Positions 26,903-35,168 of a stretch of DNA of 64,000 bases are shown in pieces. A program made the translations under genes and the position numbers. Each line of letters begins with the position of its first letter. Within the stretch, counting starts at the first letter, position 1. Source of the stretch: Clostridiales bacterium oral taxon 876 str. F0540 (GTDB lineage Bacteria; Bacillota; Clostridia; Clostridiales; Clostridiaceae); the NCBI GenBank assembly GCA_000466585.1, contig KE993508.1, positions 144,711 to 208,710 of the forward strand. The letters run 5' to 3'. The notes below the pieces were generated by a model. The model was not told where the DNA came from. It ran no database searches and was given only the letters and a program-made list of their open reading frames with translations.

Positions 26903-27613
26903 TCAATTTGATACTCCATCCTTTAGATACTTCCATTCTAATATATCACCCTTATTTAACGAATATGTTCCAGAACTTACATTCAATTTCTTACCATTCA
27001 CATAATAGCACCAACCGCTTGAAGCACCGGCTCCTCGTTCTCTTAAACCATTTATTGATGAAAAATATACAGACTCTCCTAAACCGCTTATTTTATAACT
27101 TTTGCCAGCAGAATCTAAAGCTTTTTGGGTTGCTTCCGCGGCAGTTACTCCTTCAAAATCAGCTTTTATATTTAGTATTTTATCTCCTGTTATAGTATTT
27201 GTAATAATTAAATTAGGTTTTTGTTCCACTGGCTTTTGAGTATCTATCTTTGTATTATTATTTGTTTCAGTCTTACTGTTTACAGTACTGTTGCTGGCAG
27301 CTGTATTAGCCTTAGCCGCTGGCTTAGTCTCATTTGCTTTATTTTGTTCTTGTGTTTTACCTGTATTACTTTCAACATTACTAGCTGTACTGTTTTTTGT
27401 TGAATTTTCACCAGCAGTTAATGTTTGATTATCTTTATTTTCCTCTTGTTTATTCTCTTCCTTTTGAACCTCTGTTTTAGCAGTGTTGTCACTGACAACA
27501 GAATTGTTTTGTACTTCACTTGCCACAGGTGTTTTTTGAATACTTTTTATTCCAAAGAGTATTCCAAAACAAATAACAAGCATAATTCCAATTAACATAA
27601 ACTTTTTCTTCAT
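26903..27613 (-). CDS. Membrane-tethered DUF4430 (transcobalamin C-terminal-like) protein
   Basis: A 236-residue protein: N-terminal membrane anchor (about 4-22, no lipobox Cys), a long Asn/Thr/Lys/Gln-rich flexible spacer (about 30-130) and a C-terminal DUF4430-like domain (about 145-236). The domain shows DFEGVTAAEATQKALDSAG, a WCYYVNGKK strand, and a final YSLNKGDILEWKY. The same domain occurs in the LPQTG protein encoded just upstream. DUF4430 resembles the C-terminal cobalamin-capping domain of transcobalamin/intrinsic factor. Last gene of the cobalamin operon; a likely role is handing B12 from the wall to the S component, which is inference. Confidence 0.7.
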   Translation of the reverse strand: MKKKFMLIGIMLVICFGILFGIKSIQKTPVASEVQNNSVVSDNTAKTEVQKEENKQEENKDNQTLTAGENSTKNSTASNVESNTGKTQEQNKANETKPAAKANTAASNSTVNSKTETNNNTKIDTQKPVEQKPNLIITNTITGDKILNIKADFEGVTAAEATQKALDSAGKSYKISGLGESVYFSSINGLRERGAGASSGWCYYVNGKKLNVSSGTYSLNKGDILEWKYLKDGVSN

Positions 27614-27647
27614 ATAAAGCTGCCCCTCTCTATTATTTCAAGACATA

Positions 27648-27674
27648 AAGTCCCGACCCAAAGGATCAGGACTT
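27648..27674 (-). terminator. Weak hairpin between the two DUF4430 genes
   Basis: AAGTCC (27648-27653) pairs with GGACTT (27669-27674), extended by an imperfect inner stem. The T tract on the minus strand is poor (TTTATGTCTTG), so partial termination or mRNA processing is more likely than a full stop. Confidence 0.45.
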
Positions 27675-27686
27675 ATCTTTAGTAAA

Positions 27687-29495
27687 TTATTTTATTACTG
27701 ATTTTGTTCGTATTACAATAAATAAACCAGTTAATGCTACAATTGAACCTAACACATATAAAATGCCTGAATCTAGTGGTGAACCGGTTTGAGGAAGCAT
27801 TTCTTGCTTTGTAGATTCTACTGAGTTGGTTTTAGATGCTTCTTCTCCGCCCAGCGTAAATGCAGCTAGCTTAGTGCTGTCTGTACTGCTGCTGTAATAA
27901 TTATAAATACCCTTAGCTTTAAATTCCTTTAGAGTTATTAATGCCCTTAAAGCCTCTTCAGTAGCAATAAAGTCATTCTTTCCATCAATGCTGTGCTTAA
28001 ACTGTCCGTCAGTTCCCTTAAACGAAAGCATAGCAGATACCAAGTCACCTTTAGATTTTTTAAATTTATCACCTTCAGGATTAACGCCAACAGAGGTTAA
28101 TCCAAGTATTACTACATCCAAGCTTTCACTTGAATATCCATAACTATCAGCTATATAACCGCTTTCAGTCTGAAGCTTTGATAAGCTGTCAACAGCAACA
28201 TCAATTGCAGTCTTTACACTTGCATTATCCTTATAGTAAGGTGACAAAGCATTAATTGCAAGTCCTGTTATATCCGGATTTATTGCATTGCCGGAAAGTG
28301 CCCAGCCTGTTATATCAGTATTATCCTTTTTATAAGCAAGCTTATTTTTTAATATTAAATCAATTAGCTTATCTTTACTAATAGTGTAATTACCTGTTAT
28401 GTTTGCATAGTTATAAGCCATTAATCCGTATATAGCATCGTTAATTAAGAAGGAATCTATATCTCTATTATAAAGTTCAGATACAAGATTATAACCCATA
28501 AAACTATATGGTGAATATCCTGCAGCAGTTAAAACCATAATCAATTTTTCCAAATCAGTATTAGTAAAATCAGCAACACCTTTATTCTTTTTTATATCTG
28601 CAGCACTTTGATTAATAAAAGTCAAATCAGGTTTTAAACCTAATTTAGCCATGCTTAATATAGACCAAGCGTCTCCAGCACTTTTACTTTTTATGTAGTT
28701 AGAGGTGTTTGTCAAATCAGTTTGAACATCTTTAACTATTTTTGTATTGTCTCTGTCATATGGACTGCTTGGAGTATTGTTTGAGTTGTCGCTAGGTGTA
28801 TTCGTTTGTGGTGCAGCAGTTATTGTAAAATTAAAACTGTCTGCAACTACATTAGGTATCTTGTTACCAAAGTCACTAAGTTCAATGACATAATTTCCTG
28901 GCTCAAGTCCATTTGGCAACGTTATTTTATTTGTAGTTATTCTTTGTTCAAATGTTGTAGTGCCTTTGTCCTTATTTACTAACTTTACATTGATGTTTCC
29001 TATTGGCGTAACATTAGGATCATAGTACTGCTCGAAAGAAATATCTAATTTCTCATTTGAATTCTTAGTTGAATATGTTATTTTATTAGCCAAAAGAGTG
29101 TTCGGCCATCCACCATAGTAGAAAACTATTTTATCTCCATTTTCCAGTTGAAAATCAGGACTCCATGGACTGACTTGATATTCACTATTCCTATTAACAG
29201 CGTACGACCAACCATTATTGCCACTTGCAGAATAGCCATCAACTACATTTATATAACTATCTCCCTCAAAGTGAGCATTGTTATTACTTAGTACCTCTTT
29301 TATAGCATCAAGCACTTTTGTTTTACTTGATGTACCTTGGTATAAAACTTTATCGTATGCTTCAACAACCACATTTATGTTAAAGTTGCTGCCAGCAGCC
29401 TTAACGCTAAAGCCACCTATCCCCACCATCTGACCAAGTATTATACTAAAAACAAGCATCATACTAAATATCTTTGTCTTAAAATTATTTTTCAT
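27687..29495 (-). CDS. Sortase-anchored intrinsic-factor-like surface protein
   Basis: A 602-residue exported protein. Signal peptide about 1-35 (ends SVKAAG); DUF4430-like domain about 36-125 (NINVVVEAYDKVLYQG ... GNNGWSYAVNRN ... LENGDKIVFYYGGWP); a beta segment about 130-225; a Pro/Asn/Thr linker; alpha/alpha repeats about 250-540 of the prenyltransferase/squalene-cyclase-like type (repeated DAWSILSMAKLG, DAIYGLMAYNYA, DITGLAINALSPYY, SLDVVILGLTSVG, ATEEALRALITL); and an LPQTG sorting signal at about 567 with hydrophobic stretch and basic tail. These are the two folds of vertebrate intrinsic factor, in reversed order. The start at 29495 follows GGAGGG; 17 nt from the S-component gene. Proposed role: capture of cobalamin at the wall. 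Confidence 0.78.
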   Translation of the reverse strand: MKNNFKTKIFSMMLVFSIILGQMVGIGGFSVKAAGSNFNINVVVEAYDKVLYQGTSSKTKVLDAIKEVLSNNNAHFEGDSYINVVDGYSASGNNGWSYAVNRNSEYQVSPWSPDFQLENGDKIVFYYGGWPNTLLANKITYSTKNSNEKLDISFEQYYDPNVTPIGNINVKLVNKDKGTTTFEQRITTNKITLPNGLEPGNYVIELSDFGNKIPNVVADSFNFTITAAPQTNTPSDNSNNTPSSPYDRDNTKIVKDVQTDLTNTSNYIKSKSAGDAWSILSMAKLGLKPDLTFINQSAADIKKNKGVADFTNTDLEKLIMVLTAAGYSPYSFMGYNLVSELYNRDIDSFLINDAIYGLMAYNYANITGNYTISKDKLIDLILKNKLAYKKDNTDITGWALSGNAINPDITGLAINALSPYYKDNASVKTAIDVAVDSLSKLQTESGYIADSYGYSSESLDVVILGLTSVGVNPEGDKFKKSKGDLVSAMLSFKGTDGQFKHSIDGKNDFIATEEALRALITLKEFKAKGIYNYYSSSTDSTKLAAFTLGGEEASKTNSVESTKQEMLPQTGSPLDSGILYVLGSIVALTGLFIVIRTKSVIK

Positions 29496-29512
29496 ATTTA
29501 ATCTTCCCTCCA

Positions 29513-30199
29513 TCACTTAATGTAGCTCACTTCCAGCCTTCTTTTAAATCTTTTTAAAACTTTAAGAAAGCTGTCGTAGAAAATAATACAAAATATAAAA
29601 CTTGAAGCTGCGTGCATTATGTCAAAGGTAATCCCGGACAAATATGCAGCTGCTATTGTTTTTAAATTTAATGGTTTTATAAAACCAAGCACATGCCATA
29701 GATTCATTATCCAATCAAATAAAAATCCATATGCAAAGCATAAGCATGAAAAAACTTCTGCAGAAACTTTTTCATTTCTTTTTCCAATGCTTCCTGAGAT
29801 GGCGCCGATTAATCCCCATGAAAACATCTGCCATGGAGTCCATGGACCTTGTCCTAAAAATATATTAGATATAAAGCCGGCAGTACTTCCTATCAAAAAT
29901 CCTTCGTAAGGACCGAATACATATCCTGATAAGGCTACCAAAAACGTAGTAGGCTTAATATTTGGGAAAGCTGCAAAAGCTGCTCTTGATACCGCTGCAA
30001 ATGTACTTAATGTGGCTATCAAAGCTATCTCTTTTGTTCCCATTTCACTCTTTTCAAAGTAAAAATAGCTTAAAACAATTACTGAAAATACTGCTAGTGT
30101 AAATATAAGAGGCAGTTTATCACTGCTTTTATTTGTAAATGATAAAACCAGAAGACTAACTATAATTAAGGAAGTTATAAACACACTTATTTTTTTCAT
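29513..30199 (-). CDS. ECF transporter S component, probably cobalamin-specific (CbrT-like)
   Basis: A 228-residue membrane protein with six or more hydrophobic segments; a two-segment N-terminal extension precedes the S-component core (KEIALIATLSTFAAVSRAAFAAFPNIKPTTFLVALSGYVFGP). FGPYEGFLIGSTAGFISNIFLGQGPWTPWQMFSWGLIG is typical of the cobalamin/cobalamin-precursor S-component group predicted as CbrT. Specificity is inferred from the cobalamin riboswitch heading the operon. It overlaps the ATPase gene by 4 nt, so translation is coupled. Confidence 0.78.
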   Translation of the reverse strand: MKKISVFITSLIIVSLLVLSFTNKSSDKLPLIFTLAVFSVIVLSYFYFEKSEMGTKEIALIATLSTFAAVSRAAFAAFPNIKPTTFLVALSGYVFGPYEGFLIGSTAGFISNIFLGQGPWTPWQMFSWGLIGAISGSIGKRNEKVSAEVFSCLCFAYGFLFDWIMNLWHVLGFIKPLNLKTIAAAYLSGITFDIMHAASSFIFCIIFYDSFLKVLKRFKRRLEVSYIK

Positions 30200-31818
30200 C
30201 CCTTTATTTCTCCCTGCAAAGCCTGATCTAATGTAAAAATATTATTATCTACATCTCTTAAAAGCTTATTGATTACAGTAGTATAATATATTCCATTACT
30301 TAGCACTTCCTCTTTGCTTCCCTCTGCTGCTTTTTTTCCATCAAACATAAGCAGAAAATTATTGCAAAATTGCGCTGCAAACTCTATATCATGAGTAATC
30401 ATAATTATTGTTGTTCCCTCTTCATTTAACCTTTTTAGAGTTTCTCCAAGTTTAAACCTGGCTTTACCATGAAGCCCCCTTGTAGGTTCATCTAAAAGTA
30501 AAATCTTAGGTTTAAGCACAAGAATAGAGGCAATAGCTATTCTCTGCCTTTCTCCCCCGCTTGTATCTCTGGGATTAGTATTCTTTAAATGAAGTATATC
30601 TAAATTTTTTAGAGTTTCTTCGATTAATTTATCATCATCTATTTTATAATTGCCCAAGGTAAATTTTAATTCCTCATATACCGTATCTCTTGATATATAA
30701 TCATTAGGATTTTGCGCAACATAACCTATAATCTTAGTTAATTCCTTTAATTTATATTTTTTCACTTCTCTATCAAAAACTTTTATACTTCCTGAATAAT
30801 CAACAAGTCCCATTATGGCTTTTAAAAGCGTACTTTTACCAGCTCCATTTGATCCTATAATTCCTAAGAAGTTTTCTTCTTTTATATTTAAATTAAATTC
30901 TTTTAAAGCCTGAAACTTACCATATCTGCACTCCAAGTTTCTTATCTCTATTAAATTATCCTCAGCCAGCAGTTTTTTACTGCCTTCAAAGTTTGTTGCG
31001 TGATAATTTTCTAGAATTTTTCTTCCTTCTTTAAGATTATTTGGATACTTTTCAATTTTAAAAGCTTTGAAAAGTTTTAGATATGTTGGAAGAAATTCTG
31101 ATACATATTCTTCACTACTTTCATAAATTGATTTTTTATCTCCGCAATGAACAATTTTTCCTTCTCTTAAAACAACAATCTGATCAGCATAATCAAACCA
31201 TTTTCCTATCTTTTGTTCAATGATTATAACCGTAATTCCTAGTTCCTCATTAATCTTTTTTACAATATTAATTACTTCTTCTGCTGCAGAAGGATCCAAT
31301 TGTGAGGTAGGTTCATCAAGTATAATACAACCGGGCATATATGCTACTGCAGAAGCTATTGCCACCTTTTGCTTTTGCCCTCCTGACAAGGTACTTATAT
31401 CTCTATAGGCCAAATCCTCAATATTTAAAAACTCAAGAACCTCCCAAATTTTTCTTTTAAACTGATTTTCTTCTATGCCAATATTCTCAAGTCCAAAGGC
31501 AATTTCTCTATGTACTTTATCCATAACAAGCTGTCTTTCGGGATCTTGGAACACCATAGTTATTTCTTTTGCTCTTCTTACATGTTCCATATCTTTTATA
31601 TTAGTTTCTCTAATTAATATATTCCCGCCTAAAGTTCCACCATAGAAATTAGGTACTGCACCTGTTATACATTTAGCTAAAGTAGATTTTCCTGATCCTG
31701 AATTCCCTAAAACTAAGAGCATGTCGCCCTTTTCAATATCAAGGCTTACATTTTGAAGAGTCCAGCTGTCTGAGTCCGGATACTTATAATTTAAATCTTG
31801 AATATTAATATATTTCAT
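30196..31818 (-). CDS. Fused double ECF ATPase (EcfA-EcfA')
   Basis: A 540-residue cytosolic ATPase with two complete ABC domains. First domain: Walker A GNSGSGKST (about 37), signature LSGGQKQKVAIA, Walker B CIILDEPTSQLDP. Second domain: Walker A GSNGAGKST (about 318), signature TSGGERQRIAIA, Walker B ILLLDEPTRGL. This single polypeptide replaces the usual EcfA1/EcfA2 pair. Group I ECF systems with dedicated cobalamin S components often have this duplicated form (called CbrU in the literature on predicted cobalamin ECF systems). Overlaps the EcfT gene by 14 nt. Confidence 0.88.
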   Translation of the reverse strand: MKYINIQDLNYKYPDSDSWTLQNVSLDIEKGDMLLVLGNSGSGKSTLAKCITGAVPNFYGGTLGGNILIRETNIKDMEHVRRAKEITMVFQDPERQLVMDKVHREIAFGLENIGIEENQFKRKIWEVLEFLNIEDLAYRDISTLSGGQKQKVAIASAVAYMPGCIILDEPTSQLDPSAAEEVINIVKKINEELGITVIIIEQKIGKWFDYADQIVVLREGKIVHCGDKKSIYESSEEYVSEFLPTYLKLFKAFKIEKYPNNLKEGRKILENYHATNFEGSKKLLAEDNLIEIRNLECRYGKFQALKEFNLNIKEENFLGIIGSNGAGKSTLLKAIMGLVDYSGSIKVFDREVKKYKLKELTKIIGYVAQNPNDYISRDTVYEELKFTLGNYKIDDDKLIEETLKNLDILHLKNTNPRDTSGGERQRIAIASILVLKPKILLLDEPTRGLHGKARFKLGETLKRLNEEGTTIIMITHDIEFAAQFCNNFLLMFDGKKAAEGSKEEVLSNGIYYTTVINKLLRDVDNNIFTLDQALQGEIKG

Positions 31819-32683
31819 ATGTCACCACTAGCTTTCTCCAAAATATCAAAAGTTCTATAAATAATAGAATAAATGTTGCACTCATCATCAAACTGCCTTT
31901 ATTGATTAAGAATGTTTTAATATCACAGTTATATATGTCATAGTTATCAAAACCTAAAAAACTTATACATAAGTAAACCACCATAGTAAGTAAACTAGAA
32001 CAAATAAAAACATAATCATACAATCTGTACTTTTGCTTGTCGTAAATACTCCTCTTTGTACTTAAGAAACCTCTAACATAAGCCGCTTCTCCAATATCAA
32101 AGGATTTTTCAAGTGAATCCTCAAGAAGTACCGATAGTATTGGAAGGTAGCTTAGTATTTTATCTTTTTTGTTCTTTGCATCATACTCTATACCTCTAAT
32201 GCCGTATATTTCTCTAAGATTACCAAGCCTTCTTTTCATAGCAGGGAAAAGTTTTAGCGCTATCATAAAAGTTAATGTAGTTTTAGGCATAATCATTGAA
32301 AAATATGATACAGCTCTATCTGAATCCATCATTATCCCCAGCATAGAAAATATATATATGATAAGCAACAGCTTAAATGATAATATAAGTGCATATATTA
32401 AGGATTCTAACGTAAAGCTTCTGCTTCCAAAGGAAAATATTATTATTCTTCCTTGTTGAACAAATATCATATTTATGATAATTGTTATTATAGAAAGAGG
32501 TAGAAACATCATAAATCCCATTTTAAATTTTTCATAGCTTTTACTAACTGCAAATATTAATGCACTGATACATAATACACAAAACAATATTATTGGATTA
32601 TTAGTTGAAAAAGTTATAACCAACAGCATTATGCTGAATATTATAGTGCTTACCACATGAAGACTTTTATAAAAATTATCCAT
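31805..32683 (-). CDS. ECF transmembrane component EcfT
   Basis: A 292-residue membrane protein with hydrophobic segments in its N-terminal half, then the cytoplasmic coupling helices. EIYGIRGIEYD and EAAYVRGFLSTKR fit the two Arg-Gly motifs by which EcfT contacts the ATPases. The start at 32683 follows TTGGTGAAA; a longer in-frame extension would run into the riboswitch terminator. It is the first gene of the cobalamin operon and couples the double ATPase to the S component (CbrV-type). Confidence 0.85.
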   Translation of the reverse strand: MDNFYKSLHVVSTIIFSIMLLVITFSTNNPIILFCVLCISALIFAVSKSYEKFKMGFMMFLPLSIITIIINMIFVQQGRIIIFSFGSRSFTLESLIYALILSFKLLLIIYIFSMLGIMMDSDRAVSYFSMIMPKTTLTFMIALKLFPAMKRRLGNLREIYGIRGIEYDAKNKKDKILSYLPILSVLLEDSLEKSFDIGEAAYVRGFLSTKRSIYDKQKYRLYDYVFICSSLLTMVVYLCISFLGFDNYDIYNCDIKTFLINKGSLMMSATFILLFIELLIFWRKLVVTYEIY

Positions 32684-32715
32684 AATTTCACCAATCAAAC
32701 AATTAATTAATACAT

Positions 32716-32743
32716 AAAAAAACCAAGCTTTGGAAAAGCTTGG
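32716..32743 (-). terminator. Expression-platform terminator of the cobalamin riboswitch
   Basis: CCAAGCTTT (32723-32731) pairs with AAAGCTTGG (32735-32743) and is followed on the minus strand by TTTTTTT. Its place between riboswitch and EcfT start indicates transcriptional attenuation when cobalamin is bound. Confidence 0.85.
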
Positions 32744-32757
32744 CATAATAATCCTTA

Positions 32758-32948
32758 TTGATTAAATTACCATTGCCTTCCCACCGAAGGATGTTACCTA
32801 CAATCGTATAAGATATCCTGACTCGCACTTCTTTCTCCTGATACCCTTCCCTGATAACTATCAAGTGGCATTGTATCAATTGTCCGTGCCTACAGTAGCG
32901 GGGGCTGTTGCGGCATTTGACCACATTCCCTTACACAATCTGCTATTA
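32758..32948 (-). promoter_or_regulatory. Cobalamin riboswitch
   Basis: On the minus strand the order of conserved pieces fits the AdoCbl riboswitch: AAGGGAATGTGGTCAAATGCC, then GCCCCCGCTACTGTAGGC (32888-32905), CCACTTGATA with GGGAAGGGTATCAGGAGAA, and AGTCAGGATATC near 32810. A kissing-loop region and the terminator follow. It controls the downstream ECF/surface protein operon. Searching RF00174 would confirm it. Confidence 0.88.
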
Positions 32949-32972
32949 AGTTCATTTTTAGTTTAACATCTA

Positions 32973-33013
32973 ATTATTATATTTTCAATATAAACTTTTG
33001 AAAATATAATAAT
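32973..33013. promoter_or_regulatory. Symmetrical divergent promoter region
   Basis: A 14-bp perfect inverted repeat (32973-32986 with 33000-33013) contains a TATAAT box on each strand, each with a TTTTCA element 17 bp upstream. It can drive the cobalamin operon leftward and the small membrane protein rightward. It could also be a regulator site. Confidence 0.4.
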
Positions 33014-33065
33014 ATTAAATGGTTATACTATATGTACAATATAAAATGATTGGAGGAGTGTACAT

Positions 33066-33410
33066 ATGTATATGACAAGTTCATCACTCTCATATTTTTT
33101 CCTTGCAATTACAGTGTTATCAATAATTTTTTCATTTTACTTTAAAGTTATTGTTTTAAATACTTCTGAAGGAAATTCACATAGAGGCAAAATAATTGGA
33201 AAAATGAAAGATCCTGATGCTTGGAGAGATAAGAATAATATAATGTCTTATATTTTCTTATTTTGGTCTATAATTTCCCTAGGTATATTTATTTACTTAA
33301 AATATTATTACGGTACTGGATTAGTATCATTAATTTATGTCATAGCATATTTGATTTTAATGGTTGTTTCAATCGCAATAGCAGGAGCAAAAAGGAAGTC
33401 TAGAACCTAG
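33066..33410 (+). CDS. Small three-segment membrane protein of unknown function
   Basis: A 114-residue protein with three hydrophobic segments (about 8-30, 58-76, 84-106), a hydrophilic loop containing GKIIGKMKDPDAWRDKNN between segments 1 and 2, and a basic C-terminus (GAKRKSRT). No signal peptide or known motif; I do not recognise the family. The GGAGG site is well placed. It diverges from the cobalamin operon and converges with the Nudix gene, sharing a terminator with it. Confidence 0.6.
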   Translation: MYMTSSSLSYFFLAITVLSIIFSFYFKVIVLNTSEGNSHRGKIIGKMKDPDAWRDKNNIMSYIFLFWSIISLGIFIYLKYYYGTGLVSLIYVIAYLILMVVSIAIAGAKRKSRT

Positions 33411-33420
33411 CTTCCTTTTT
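33389..33420. terminator. Bidirectional terminator inside overlapping gene ends
   Basis: AAAAAGGAAG (33389-33398) pairs with CTTCCTTTTT (33411-33420), with an inner CTAG/CTAG pair. It spans the stop codons of both convergent genes, which overlap by 11 nt. Confidence 0.75.
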
Positions 33421-34014
33421 TATTATATCAATAAAATTTTTTACTATCATGGCTGTAAAGCCCCATATGATATATTTGTCGTACTTATAAAAATACTGAT
33501 CAAGCTTTCCCCTACTGAATTTATAGTTTCTTCCGTCCTTTACAAGATCGTAAGGAAAATCCTCTTTCAAATTCGGACCTATTTCCATTTCATAAAGCTG
33601 TGGTTCTTCTTCTAAAAGATATTTTAAAGGAACCTTAAAAATATGATCCACTTCATCATTGTTAGGATTAACTACCTTTGTATTGAGTTTTGCTACAAAA
33701 GGATACATTATGCTTCCATAAGGGCTAATAAAATAATCCATTTCACCTATATATTCTATATCATTTTCAATTAGATTAAGCTCCTCCATAGTCTCCCTTA
33801 ATGCTGCTTCTCTGGGAGTTTCTCCTGATTCGATTTTACCTCCGGGAAGGCATATGTCTCCTGGCTGGTGTCTTAAGCTAAAAGCTCTAACTTCAAAAAT
33901 TATATAAGTTTCATTTCCTTCCTCACAAAGAAGAAGCATTACTGCATTTCTTTTATAATTTCCCATTATATTTGCAGGTCTATTATTAAATACGTTTCTA
34001 ATTTCATTAATCAT
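33400..34014 (-). CDS. Nudix hydrolase, probable CoA pyrophosphatase
   Basis: A 204-residue hydrolase with a full Nudix box (GGKIESGETPREAALRETMEEL). It is preceded by FEVRAFSLRHQPGDICLPGG, which fits the NuCoA signature (LLxxRxxxLRxHxGxxxxPGG) of CoA diphosphatases. It probably splits CoA or CoA derivatives into 4'-phosphopantetheine and 3',5'-ADP. The start follows GAGGTGA. It lies 20 nt after the DMT transporter gene and may be cotranscribed. Confidence 0.85.
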   Translation of the reverse strand: MINEIRNVFNNRPANIMGNYKRNAVMLLLCEEGNETYIIFEVRAFSLRHQPGDICLPGGKIESGETPREAALRETMEELNLIENDIEYIGEMDYFISPYGSIMYPFVAKLNTKVVNPNNDEVDHIFKVPLKYLLEEEPQLYEMEIGPNLKEDFPYDLVKDGRNYKFSRGKLDQYFYKYDKYIIWGFTAMIVKNFIDIIKKEARF

Positions 34015-34034
34015 TAAATCACCTCACAAAATAT

Positions 34035-34934
34035 CTAAACTAGTTCCTTAAATTTATCTCTACTAAATTTGTCACCATAGCCAACTAAAAATACACCTAA
34101 AATTATAACTACGGATCCAATTATCTGCCAAAAATTAATATCTTCTTTTAAAATAAGATAGGCTGATACTAGACTTATAATAGGCTGAAGATTTATATAA
34201 GTTGAAATTATCGTTGCCCCTAGGTGCTCTAAACAATAAATATACATTACATAAGCAATACATGAGCAAAATATTGCTAAAAACAACAAATTGATGCCAG
34301 CTTTTGCAGAAGGCATAGATAGTTTACTAAATAACAAAGAAGGACTTAAAAATAAACATCCCCATATTCCTTGATATGTAGTTATAGTTATACTTTTATA
34401 GCTTCCTTTGAATCTGCTCGTAATAACGTTGTATATAACCCAACATAAAGCTGAAGCTATTGCCATCATGTCACCTAAGGTTCCTTTAGAAAACAAACTT
34501 ATTTTTTCCTTTGAGGCTATTATTATTACTATTCCAGCTGCACTTAAAGCAGCACCAGCCACCTTCCATATAGTTAGCTTTTCTTTAAACAATAAACTTT
34601 GTACAATAAGTGTAAAAAGTGGTATAGAGGATATTAATATAGCTACATTTGATGCCGATGTAAAGAGTACAGAATAATTTTCAAAGAAAAAATATAATGC
34701 TACTCCAAAGAGGCCGCCTAAAGCCATTCTTAATCTGTCTTCTCTTAATATTTTTTCATCAGGATATTTTTTCTTTAAAATTACAAAAAGTATTACCGAA
34801 GCTATTAGAAACCTGTAAAATGCCGATAAAACCGGATTTATTTCTAAAACCACTACTTTGATACTTAAATAAGAGATTCCCCAAATAAGCATTATTAGTA
34901 TAGCCAATACATGTGAAAGTTTTTTGTTATTCAT
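34035..34934 (-). CDS. DMT superfamily (EamA) transporter
   Basis: A 299-residue inner-membrane protein with ten predicted helices as two EamA repeats. The first starts AILIMLIWGISYLSIKVVV and ends near 145 with GAALSAAGIVIIIAS. The second starts GDMMAIASALCWVIYNVITS and ends IIGSVVIILGVFLVGYG. EamA proteins export or import amino acids and other metabolites; the substrate is not predictable. The start at 34934 follows an AAGGGGGGGG tract; a longer frame lacks a ribosome site. Confidence 0.85.
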   Translation of the reverse strand: MNNKKLSHVLAILIMLIWGISYLSIKVVVLEINPVLSAFYRFLIASVILFVILKKKYPDEKILREDRLRMALGGLFGVALYFFFENYSVLFTSASNVAILISSIPLFTLIVQSLLFKEKLTIWKVAGAALSAAGIVIIIASKEKISLFSKGTLGDMMAIASALCWVIYNVITSRFKGSYKSITITTYQGIWGCLFLSPSLLFSKLSMPSAKAGINLLFLAIFCSCIAYVMYIYCLEHLGATIISTYINLQPIISLVSAYLILKEDINFWQIIGSVVIILGVFLVGYGDKFSRDKFKELV

Positions 34935-35168
34935 GCTAGCCCCCCCCTTATAATTCTTCGTAAAACTTTGCAAGCACAATTATTATTATATAACATATAT
35001 AAAATGCAATAAAGTTTCATTACTTTTTATCTTTAAGTTTGTTTAAAAATTACATATAATTTAATTATATATAATTCAAAAATTTTTGAAGTTTTGATGT
35101 TTTTTACATTATTAGCTCAAGAACTGTTCTGAAATATATATCTACAAAGGTAAAGGCAGGTAAATAAT

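Noticed and set aside
32703..32924. A 73-codon minus-strand frame between the EcfT gene and its promoter
   Set aside because: It lies entirely within the cobalamin riboswitch and its terminator, which explain the sequence better.
35005..35025. Possible third copy of the palindromic repeat (ATGCAATAAAGTT near the hypF leader)
   Set aside because: Only about 12 bases match one arm end and no inverted partner arm is present.
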